From Prevotella sp. UBA6387 (GTDB lineage: Bacteria; Bacteroidota; Bacteroidia; Bacteroidales; Bacteroidaceae), in contig DJQL01000075.1 of NCBI GenBank assembly GCA_002437565.1, positions 14,592-25,271 of the forward strand: a stretch of DNA of 10,680 nucleotides. The letters run 5' to 3'. The position numbers and the translations under genes are program-made. Below the pieces are notes generated by a model. The model saw nothing but the letters and a program-made list of their open reading frames with translations. It did not search any database and was not told the origin of the DNA. Of this stretch, positions 1 through 6,677 are shown one piece after another. How positions within the stretch are numbered: the stretch's first letter is position 1; every line of letters begins with the position of its first letter.

Positions 1-44
1 GCGATTCAAGCGTGAAGGCGATGCGATTCAAGCGTGAAGCCGAA
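1..44. repeat. 22-bp tandem repeat, two copies, cut by the window edge
   Basis: Copy 1 (1-22) and copy 2 (23-44) both begin GCGATTCAAGCGTGAAG and differ at only two of 22 positions (18 and 22). The array may continue to the left of the window. The unit length is not a multiple of three. The core TTCAAGCGTGAA is nearly self-complementary. The array runs straight into a G10 run at 45-54. It could be the 3' end of an upstream gene (one frame stays open to a TGA at 105-107) or an intergenic minisatellite; the window cannot decide between these. Confidence 0.75.
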
Positions 45-54
45 GGGGGGGGGG
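45..54. repeat. Poly-G tract (G10)
   Basis: Ten consecutive G residues directly follow the 22-bp tandem repeat. Tracts this long are prone to slipped-strand length change during replication. This one is about 110 nt upstream of the promoter-like element of the next gene, so it is more likely to affect an upstream reading frame than that promoter. All three forward frames after the tract stay open for some distance, so a length change would alter a C-terminus if this is coding. Confidence 0.7.
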
Positions 55-163
55 CAAATGGGCAGCGTATTGGGGCGCGCGTGTCGTCGGCTCATGCTTT
101 TTCGTGAATATAATAAATAATGTGGAATAGTGAAATTGGGCATGCGCCATTTTTTTTCCGCTT

Positions 164-198
164 TTTGCCGTCATTGTCATTTTTATTGCCTAAATTTG
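164..198 (+). promoter_or_regulatory. Putative Bacteroidetes promoter for the MG2/plug gene
   Basis: TAAATTTG at 191-198 matches the Bacteroidetes -7 element TAnnTTTG. TTTG at 164-167 could serve as the -33 element, although the 23-nt spacing is somewhat longer than usual. The predicted transcript would start near 205 and leave a leader of about 80 nt before the ATG at 288. The surrounding region is AT-rich with T runs, unlike the adjacent coding DNA. Confidence 0.4.
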
Positions 199-287
199 CT
201 AATGCTTTAACCTATATTGATTTAATATATGTTGCCATGACATATTGTTGTTCTCGCCATACCGTTTCAGCCATTAAGCACTATTTT

Positions 288-2846
288 ATGAAGAAGTCCC
301 TTGTCTTGATAGTGGTTGTTTTTTGGGCATTGACAGTGCCGGCTGCCGGCACGGTGCCGCCCGACACGCTTGCCGCGCGCATGTGGCGACAGGTGATGGC
401 TTTCCCGCAGGAGAAGCTGTATGCCCAGACCGACCGTGCCGAGTATACATGCGGCGACACGATATGGGTGCGTCACCACGTTGCCAATGCCACGACCCTT
501 GTGCCGACACGTGCGAGCCGGTATGTGTACGTGGAACTGGTTAATCCGTTCGGGAAGCTTGTGTGCCGCCAGATGATGCGGCAGGACGAGGGCGGCGATA
601 TTTATGGATACGTCCCCACTGCCTTTGACCTGCCGGCGGGCTTGTACACGCTTCGCGCCTACACACGCTATATGGCAGCCACCACGCCAGAGTATGTCTT
701 TGAGCGTCCGGTCAGAATACTCAGTTCCGTGTACAACCCCGTGAGGATAGTGGCCAGCGTCAAGGGTGGCACGGTGAGGCTATCTTTCACTGAGCCCAAG
801 AGCGGAAAACCTGTACATGGAGGAAGCATAAGGGTGTCTTCAGCCGATGGCGAGATGGCTTTTACCGGGAGCTCGGACAAGGGCGTGAGCTTGCACAGCG
901 TGGACATGGGCGCAAACCGTGGTTGCCTGCTTGTGGAAGTGGGCAACTACAGCGAGTTCGTCACGATAGACAAGGACGGCATAGACCTGCAGCTCATGCC
1001 CGAAGGCGGTCAATTGGTGATGGGGCGGCGTTGCCGCGTTGCCTACAAGACAGTTGCCGAGGATGGACTAGGAATAGACATGAAGGCGACAGTCACCGAC
1101 GACATGGGCAACGTGGTGGCCGAGTCGGGGGCCACTCATCGCGGCATGGGCATGTTCTACATCACCGCGCAGCCTGGTCGCACATACAAGGTGACGTGCG
1201 TCGCCGCCGATGGGCAGACGTGCGTCGCCAAGATGCCGGAGGCCAAGACGGGAGCGTGCGCGCTGAGTGTCACACAAACGGGCAATAAGGTCATAGCTGG
1301 CATAGTGGGTTTTGATGTAACTCAGGCGACTGGCAAGCTGTGGCTCGTGGTGCATCAGGGCGGCGCGCCGCTGTATGCCAAGGTGGTGGAGAGTGGGAGC
1401 GTGAGCTTCGCGCGTGGCATGTTCCACGACGGCATAGCCCATTTTATGCTTGCCGACGGCATGATGCGTATCATAAGCGAGCGCATGGTGTTTGTGTGGA
1501 ACGGCCACAGCGCTTGTGGCGAGGAGGCGACAGTGGAAACGAGGGATGACGGCGGTCGCCGCACGGTGAGCATTGTGTTGCCCGACACTATAGACGCAAG
1601 TTGCGCGGTGAGCATCGCAGACGCTGGGCGGTCTTGCGCTGACACCGTGCAGAACATCGTGTCGGCATTGCTGTTGTCGCAAGAGCTGCGCGGCTACGTG
1701 GAGCAGCCGGCATGGTATTTTGCCGAACGGGGGCGCTCCGGACAGCTCGACCTGCTCATGATGACGCAGGGATGGCGGCGCTACGACATGGGAGAGGTGC
1801 TGGTGGGCAACGTGCGGAAACCATCTGCTGTGCCCGAAAAGAGTATGCGCGTCAGCGGTAAGGTGACATCCAACATGACCCCGCGCGGGCGAAAGGATGC
1901 CAGAGTGGTAATGACGTCGAACCGCGGAGGCATGGCCGGAGAGACCGTTACAGGCGATGACGGACGTTTCAGCTTCGACGGGTTCGAGATGCCAGACAGC
2001 ACAGGCTACATATTGCAGGCGAGGAGTGCCAAGGGCAGCTACAACAACGTGGTGCGCGTCGACAGCATATCCTATCCGGAGATAACCAGTGCCATTCCGC
2101 AGACACGTGGCGTGGCCACACAAGTCATGGCCGGTGACGGCAGGCGCACTGAAGTAGATGGCGGTGGCATAGTGTTCCTGCCTGAGGTGACGGTGACAGA
2201 GAGGCATCGTCCTAAAACCGAATACGAGAGTCTCGCAAAGGTGTCGGGCCGCTCTGTAACCGACGAGATGCTGAAAGGCGAAGGCAACAAGAGCGTGTTC
2301 AGTTTTCTAAAGGGAGCATACTATTTAGGGCTTACTTATGACTTCAACAACGAGTGGTTTTTCTATCACACCGTGCCGTCATACTTGGTCATTGACGGCA
2401 CGCTGTGGTCGCTGTCGTCGTATACGGCCCTTACGATGGTCTCCATACTTGAAAGCATCAGGGTGAGCGACGTGCTCCAGATAGACATCATTAAGGGCGC
2501 GGTGACAGGCACGTTGCCTACACTTGCCGGAGTCGGGGCTCTCGACATGAGCAGCAGCGCCATCGTGGTGACGACCAAGAAAGACGGCAAGAGGGCGAAC
2601 ACGGACGTGGCCTTTGTGCGCCCGCTCGGCTACCAGCGTCCCGCGGAGTTTTACAACCCAAGGCATGCCGCCCCTGAAGGCTACAGGCTGCGCCGCACAG
2701 TGTATTGGAATCCATCGCTGCGCGTCGTCGGAGGCAAGGCCACACTCTCGTTCCTGCCCAATGGCGCCGAGAGCTACCGCCTCGTGGTGGAGGGCGTGGG
2801 CAGCCAGGGCAGGCTCGTCAGGGTTTCAAGGGAAATCATGCTATAG
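288..2846 (+). CDS. Exported MG2-domain / carboxypeptidase-regulatory-like / TonB plug-like hybrid protein
   Basis: A protein of 852 residues. I chose the ATG at 288 because it begins a clean signal peptide (MKKSLVLIVVVFWAL, then TVPAAG). An in-frame ATG at 120 would add 56 unlikely residues and swallow the promoter-like element. No lipobox cysteine is seen, so the mature protein is probably periplasmic or outer-membrane associated. Residues about 40-142 look like an alpha-2-macroglobulin MG2 domain (FPQEKLYAQTDRAEYTCGDTIW, ending in PAGLYTLRAYTRYM). Residues about 518-590 resemble a carboxypeptidase-regulatory-like domain (MRVSGKVTSN, DDGRFSFDGF). Residues about 630-765 resemble a TonB-receptor plug (PEVTVTERHR, YLVIDGTLW, VLQIDIIKGA, AIVVTTKKDG). 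The C-terminus (VYWNPSLRV, then a beta-rich tail) is typical of these hybrids. There is no transmembrane barrel. Such proteins are common in Bacteroidetes, but their role is not established. Domain calls are by eye; the family type is fairly sure, the function unknown. Confidence 0.85.
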   Translation: MKKSLVLIVVVFWALTVPAAGTVPPDTLAARMWRQVMAFPQEKLYAQTDRAEYTCGDTIWVRHHVANATTLVPTRASRYVYVELVNPFGKLVCRQMMRQDEGGDIYGYVPTAFDLPAGLYTLRAYTRYMAATTPEYVFERPVRILSSVYNPVRIVASVKGGTVRLSFTEPKSGKPVHGGSIRVSSADGEMAFTGSSDKGVSLHSVDMGANRGCLLVEVGNYSEFVTIDKDGIDLQLMPEGGQLVMGRRCRVAYKTVAEDGLGIDMKATVTDDMGNVVAESGATHRGMGMFYITAQPGRTYKVTCVAADGQTCVAKMPEAKTGACALSVTQTGNKVIAGIVGFDVTQATGKLWLVVHQGGAPLYAKVVESGSVSFARGMFHDGIAHFMLADGMMRIISERMVFVWNGHSACGEEATVETRDDGGRRTVSIVLPDTIDASCAVSIADAGRSCADTVQNIVSALLLSQELRGYVEQPAWYFAERGRSGQLDLLMMTQGWRRYDMGEVLVGNVRKPSAVPEKSMRVSGKVTSNMTPRGRKDARVVMTSNRGGMAGETVTGDDGRFSFDGFEMPDSTGYILQARSAKGSYNNVVRVDSISYPEITSAIPQTRGVATQVMAGDGRRTEVDGGGIVFLPEVTVTERHRPKTEYESLAKVSGRSVTDEMLKGEGNKSVFSFLKGAYYLGLTYDFNNEWFFYHTVPSYLVIDGTLWSLSSYTALTMVSILESIRVSDVLQIDIIKGAVTGTLPTLAGVGALDMSSSAIVVTTKKDGKRANTDVAFVRPLGYQRPAEFYNPRHAAPEGYRLRRTVYWNPSLRVVGGKATLSFLPNGAESYRLVVEGVGSQGRLVRVSREIML

Positions 2847-2937
2847 CCAACTTGGGAAGTAAAAAACGGCCAACTAAGGAAGTGAAATGTGGCCAATCGA
2901 GGAAATAAAAACAAGCCAACTGAGGAAACGAGAAAAT
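2846..2937. repeat. 23-bp tandem repeat, four degenerate copies
   Basis: Four head-to-tail units start at 2846, 2869, 2892 and 2915, an exact 23-bp period with no spacers. Each begins GCCAA, followed by an approximate CTnAGGAA and an A-rich half. The first unit begins with the last G of the upstream stop codon TAG. Minisatellites of 23-nt units without spacers are known from the BrickBuilt elements of Porphyromonas gingivalis, which are intergenic and carry promoter activity. Whether this array is homologous or only similar in form is inference. A promoter-like TACCTTTG follows 6 nt after the last unit. Confidence 0.85.
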
Positions 2938-2943
2938 TAATTT

Positions 2944-2951
2944 GTACCTTT
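2944..2951 (+). promoter_or_regulatory. Isolated Bacteroidetes -7-like element after the tandem repeats
   Basis: TACCTTTG matches TAnnTTTG exactly, but no TTTG is seen at the expected -33 distance, where the last 23-bp unit lies instead. Downstream are only very short frames: ATG at 2975 (31 codons to the TAG at 3068-3070) and ATG at 2980 (15 codons). Neither was recognised. The element could drive a small transcript, be the outward promoter of a repeat element, or be the remnant of a lost gene's promoter. Confidence 0.35.
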
Positions 2952-3249
2952 GCACTTGAAAATCAAAGATTTGAATGACATGGAATACAAGCTCCACGAC
3001 AGCTCGATTGTTGTTGCGTTGTCGTAAGGATGGGGTTTATGTTGTGCCAATTGGATGTTTGAAGGATTAGTAATTCCTTGTACTTAACACTTGGTATTAC
3101 GCAAGCATACAAATAAATGCTCGTGAGAAAGGTTTTCATACGCCTTCGCTACCATTTTGTACAAACAGCCAATAGAGATATGCCAAATGAATTTCACCAC
3201 CGTGTATTTATGCGTTTTTAATGCGGGATTGTAGCTAATTTCTAAAATA
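2952..3249. other. Intergenic stretch with no convincing gene
   Basis: About 300 bp between the repeat array and the SusC promoter. The plus strand holds only short unrecognised frames near 2975-3070. On the minus strand a frame is open from about 3281 to a TAA at 3086-3084 (an ATG at 3155-3153 would give 23 residues, a TTG at 3257-3255 would give 57). It has no recognised similarity and runs into the SusC promoter. No tRNA, rRNA or riboswitch was recognised. The stretch may be a decayed or repeated intergenic element. Confidence 0.5.
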
Positions 3250-3293
3250 TTTGACAAAACAGTAACAAATACTAAAAAATCTTATTACCTTTG
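3250..3293 (+). promoter_or_regulatory. Putative promoter of the SusC/SusD operon
   Basis: TACCTTTG at 3286-3293 is an exact match to the Bacteroidetes -7 element TAnnTTTG. The nearest TTTG (3250-3253) is 32 nt upstream, too far for a canonical -33 element, so the -33 half is weak, as expected for promoters that need an activator. The predicted start near 3300 leaves a leader of about 80 nt. An AGGAG at 3341-3345 lies about 35 nt before the ATG, too far to act as a normal ribosome binding site. No regulator gene is present in the window. Confidence 0.5.
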
Positions 3294-3380
3294 CGGCTGC
3301 TAAACCCAGGATAGACAGTGTATATTAGCACCTATAATTAAGGAGAGTTTTTATTTTTTTAAGTTCATAAACCATTTACA

Positions 3381-6300
3381 ATGCAAAAATCAAGCAAGTC
3401 TTTAGGTCTGCTTGTTGCCATGGGAGCTACCTTGATTCCTTTCGGAGGGGGGGGTAACTTTCTGGAGGCTCACGCCGCGGGCGCCATGGCAATACAGCAG
3501 CAGGATGGCGTCTGCACTGGTACAGTTGTCGACGCCAGTGGTGAGCCAGTCATTGGCGCGGTGGTTCGCGTCAAGGGGACACAGACGGCTATTGCCACCG
3601 ACATCGACGGAAATTTCTCGCTCAAGGGCGTGAAGAAAGGAGCCACGCTCGAGGTGTCGAGCATCGGCATGGTAACACAAACCATTGTATGGGACGGCAC
3701 CCCATTGAAAGTGGCAATGGCAGACGACTCGCAGACGATCGGCGAGGTCGTGGTGACAGGTTACGGTGGCGTGCAGAAGGCCAAGACCATGACGGCCTCG
3801 GCGTCAGTCGTCAACATGGGTACGCTGCAAAAGCTCCCACTCACGACAATGGCCGAGGGACTTGGCGGTCGTGTGGCAGGTGTGTTCACGCAGCAGAGCT
3901 CTGGCGCGCCAGGCGAGAAGACCAAGATCTGGGTGCGTGGCGGCAGCGACGTGCTTTATGTCATCGATGACGTGGTGCTCGACAAGAGCCAGGGTGAGGA
4001 CTTCTTCAGTCGTTTGCGCCCAGACGACATCGCAAACATGTCTATCCTGAAAGATGCAGCGGCCACGGCCGTGTATGGTCCGCGCGCAGCCAACGGCGTA
4101 GTGGTTATCCAGACCAAGCGCGGTACTGAGGGCGCTCCTGAGATAACCTTCAACCAGAAGCTCACGATCATGACTCCGGCATACCGTCCGCATGTCATGA
4201 ATTCCTACGACTATGCCAAGACCATCAATGAGCTCTACTTCGCCAACTACGAAGAGACCCCAAGGTACAGCAATACCGAGTTGGCCAAGTATTACATGGG
4301 TTACCTCAACCAGAAGGGTTACAACCGTGAGGACATCCGCAAGATGGTGAACGACGAGTATGGCGTCAACTGGTCATTGGACTATATCAACGAGCTTTTC
4401 GACCCATACAAGACTCAGGGCGCCGACATCGAGAACTACTACCAGACCTATGATCCATGGACGATGTTCAACCACACGCAGCCCATGTATCAGACCAACG
4501 TGAGCCTGCGTGGTGGTAGCGATCGAATAAAGTATTATTCTTCAGTTGGCTACATGGACCAGGAAGGCTTGAGCAAGACGTTCAACTACAAACAGTATAA
4601 CGTAGTGCTCAACACCGACGCTTATCTTCTGAAGGACAAGAGCCTGAAGTTCACGTTCAACATCAACGGCAACATCAGCGACCAGAAGAAGCCTGGCAAC
4701 GGCGAAAACGTGTTCAACACGGTCATGTATGGCAGAAACATGCCTGACCGTCCTGCACAGTGGACCACGGGCAACGCGCGCAACGGCTCGGCAGAGTCGC
4801 TCTTGAACAACGGCTTCAACAACACCGACGTAAAGCGTTTCCAGATGAACGCCGCGTTGAAGTGGAACTTGCCTTGGGTGAAAGGTCTCTCGGCCACGGC
4901 CAGCATCAACTACACCACGACGCACAACATGAACAAGAAGTTCACCTACGACCAGGAGAACGTTTACGACAACCCTTATTCCACGACATTCTCAACCTAT
5001 AATCCTGAGAACGCCCAGCTCTACCAATACTGGTACGACTACAAGCTGACGACGGGCATCTTCCAGCTCGACTACTCGAAGACCATAGGCAAGCACACTT
5101 TCTCCGTCATGGCCAACTACCAGAGCCAGATTCGCCATGAGAACTGGAGCAGCCAGACCAAGAAAGGCTTTGCCACCACTCTCGCTCCGCAGGAGGATAT
5201 CGGTGCCACGATGGTCTCGAGTGGCGGTTCGGCAAGCGACTGGGGCTCGGCTTCATGGATTGGCCGCTTGACCTACGACTACGCCAACAAGTACATGTTC
5301 CAGTACTCGATGAACTACAACGGCTCGCTGAGCTACAGCCCAAGCAAGCGTTGGGGACTGTTCCACGCGTTCTCCCTTGGATGGAACATGGCCGAGGAGT
5401 CATGGTTCAAGAAGTTCGTGCCACGCTCCATCGTCAACGAGTTCAAGCTGCGTGGCGGCTTCGGCCTCGTGGGTAATGAGGTGGGCAATCCTTTCGACTA
5501 CCTCACACAATACACGCAGAACGGCAACCGCGTGCTCTTCGGCAGCGGCATGACGTCAAACGTGGGCTGGTATATCAGCAACGTGGCCAACGACTTGCAG
5601 TGGTCAAGCTCAAAGCAGATGGGTGCCGGTGTTGACTTCAGCATGTTCAAGGGCCGCTTGAATGGTTCGGTAGACACATACCTCTATCTCAACAAGGGCG
5701 ATATCATGGACATGACCACCGACATGATTCGCACCGACATCCTCGGCATGCCTAACATCCCGCAAATCAACGCGCCTTATGTGACCAACAAGAAGGGTGG
5801 CGTGGAAGTCTCGCTCAACTGGCAGGACACCATCGGCGAGTTCGGATACAAATTGGGAGTCACCTACTCACACTGGGACCAGATAACCACCAAGCACACC
5901 GACAAGAGCACCGACTGGTACTCAAAGACGTTTGACACCGCTGGCACACGCTATGAGTTCGCCGGCGCGACATACGGCTTGGGCTTCAAGACCGACGGAC
6001 TGTACAAGTCGTGGGAGGAGATCTACAACTCCATGATTTCCTACAACCGCGCTTTCGCTCCTGGTACGGTGAAGCTCGTGGACCTCAACGGCGACGGCTA
6101 TGCCGACGACTATTACATGACCAACTCTCCGGGCAATGTACCTCTCACACAGTACGGTTTCACACTCGGCGGTTCCTACAAGGGCTTCGAGGTTGAGGTG
6201 TTCTTCCAGGGCGCGACGGATGTGACAGGCACCATGACATCACCGTTCCGTTCGCAGCAAGACTACCTGTGGAACTACGGCCAGTATGGTTTCGGCAACG

Positions 6301-6665
6301 CATACCTGCCAAGCAACGGCAACACCAATGCCGCTATCCCATTGCCGTCCAATTCCAGCCGCGCGTGGGGTTACGCATATCTTGACATGTGGCAGTTTGA
6401 TTCTTCATATCTTAAGTTGAAGAACATCAGTGTGCGCTACGACATGAAGCGCTACGTGCTGAAGAACGTCGACTACATCAAAGGGCTCGACCTTAGCTTC
6501 GTCGTGACCAACGCATTCACGTGGACCAAGAGCAACTACCCATACAAGAACCTGCAGGATCCAGAGTTCATCACGACTTACCATAACATATATGGTTCAG
6601 GCGGTACGCTTGGCAGCTACCCGACACAGCGCACATACACATTCAATGTTGTATTAACTTTCTAA
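3381..6665 (+). CDS. SusC/RagA-family TonB-linked outer-membrane transporter
   Basis: A protein of 1094 residues, normal for the family. It forms an outer-membrane beta-barrel that imports glycans or peptides delivered by its SusD partner, energised by TonB-ExbBD. The signal peptide (residues 1 to about 32) has a hydrophobic core LGLLVAMGATLIPF followed by an unusual GGGG encoded partly by a G8 tract. Residues about 45-115 are a carboxypeptidase-regulatory-like domain (GTVVDASGEPVIGAVV, DIDGNFSLKGV). EVVVTGYG at 122-129 is the usual start of the plug. The plug (about 130-248) carries the SusC signature: IWVRGG, LYVIDDVVL, DDIANMSILKDAAATAVYG, RAANGVVVIQTKRG. The rest is barrel strands, including VDLNGDGYADDYY near residue 900, and the chain ends in the terminal phenylalanine typical of barrels (FNVVLTF). 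SusD follows 12 nt later. The family is certain; the substrate cannot be read from the sequence. Confidence 0.97.
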   Translation: MQKSSKSLGLLVAMGATLIPFGGGGNFLEAHAAGAMAIQQQDGVCTGTVVDASGEPVIGAVVRVKGTQTAIATDIDGNFSLKGVKKGATLEVSSIGMVTQTIVWDGTPLKVAMADDSQTIGEVVVTGYGGVQKAKTMTASASVVNMGTLQKLPLTTMAEGLGGRVAGVFTQQSSGAPGEKTKIWVRGGSDVLYVIDDVVLDKSQGEDFFSRLRPDDIANMSILKDAAATAVYGPRAANGVVVIQTKRGTEGAPEITFNQKLTIMTPAYRPHVMNSYDYAKTINELYFANYEETPRYSNTELAKYYMGYLNQKGYNREDIRKMVNDEYGVNWSLDYINELFDPYKTQGADIENYYQTYDPWTMFNHTQPMYQTNVSLRGGSDRIKYYSSVGYMDQEGLSKTFNYKQYNVVLNTDAYLLKDKSLKFTFNINGNISDQKKPGNGENVFNTVMYGRNMPDRPAQWTTGNARNGSAESLLNNGFNNTDVKRFQMNAALKWNLPWVKGLSATASINYTTTHNMNKKFTYDQENVYDNPYSTTFSTYNPENAQLYQYWYDYKLTTGIFQLDYSKTIGKHTFSVMANYQSQIRHENWSSQTKKGFATTLAPQEDIGATMVSSGGSASDWGSASWIGRLTYDYANKYMFQYSMNYNGSLSYSPSKRWGLFHAFSLGWNMAEESWFKKFVPRSIVNEFKLRGGFGLVGNEVGNPFDYLTQYTQNGNRVLFGSGMTSNVGWYISNVANDLQWSSSKQMGAGVDFSMFKGRLNGSVDTYLYLNKGDIMDMTTDMIRTDILGMPNIPQINAPYVTNKKGGVEVSLNWQDTIGEFGYKLGVTYSHWDQITTKHTDKSTDWYSKTFDTAGTRYEFAGATYGLGFKTDGLYKSWEEIYNSMISYNRAFAPGTVKLVDLNGDGYADDYYMTNSPGNVPLTQYGFTLGGSYKGFEVEVFFQGATDVTGTMTSPFRSQQDYLWNYGQYGFGNAYLPSNGNTNAAIPLPSNSSRAWGYAYLDMWQFDSSYLKLKNISVRYDMKRYVLKNVDYIKGLDLSFVVTNAFTWTKSNYPYKNLQDPEFITTYHNIYGSGGTLGSYPTQRTYTFNVVLTF

Positions 6666-6677
6666 CAGCAAACGGCA

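Noticed and set aside
6..95. A 29-codon minus-strand frame across the left repeat and G10 tract
   Set aside because: It is short, proline-rich because of the C run, and has no supporting signal.
120..287. An earlier in-frame start for the MG2/plug gene, adding 56 residues
   Set aside because: It would bury the signal peptide that begins at 288, and the added region is AT-rich and contains the promoter-like TAAATTTG.
1068..2207. A 379-codon open frame on the minus strand within the MG2/plug gene
   Set aside because: It lies wholly inside a well-supported plus-strand gene, is rich in His, Arg and Cys without recognisable motifs, and has no signal, domain or promoter. It is a shadow of GC-rich codon use.
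2846..2937. CRISPR array
   Set aside because: The 23-bp units are directly adjacent with no spacers, are degenerate, and no cas gene is present.
3251..3287. A sigma70-type promoter (TTGAC at 3251, TATTA at 3284)
   Set aside because: Bacteroidetes housekeeping promoters use TTTG and TAnnTTTG, the spacing is far too long, and the TACCTTTG at 3286 explains the site better.
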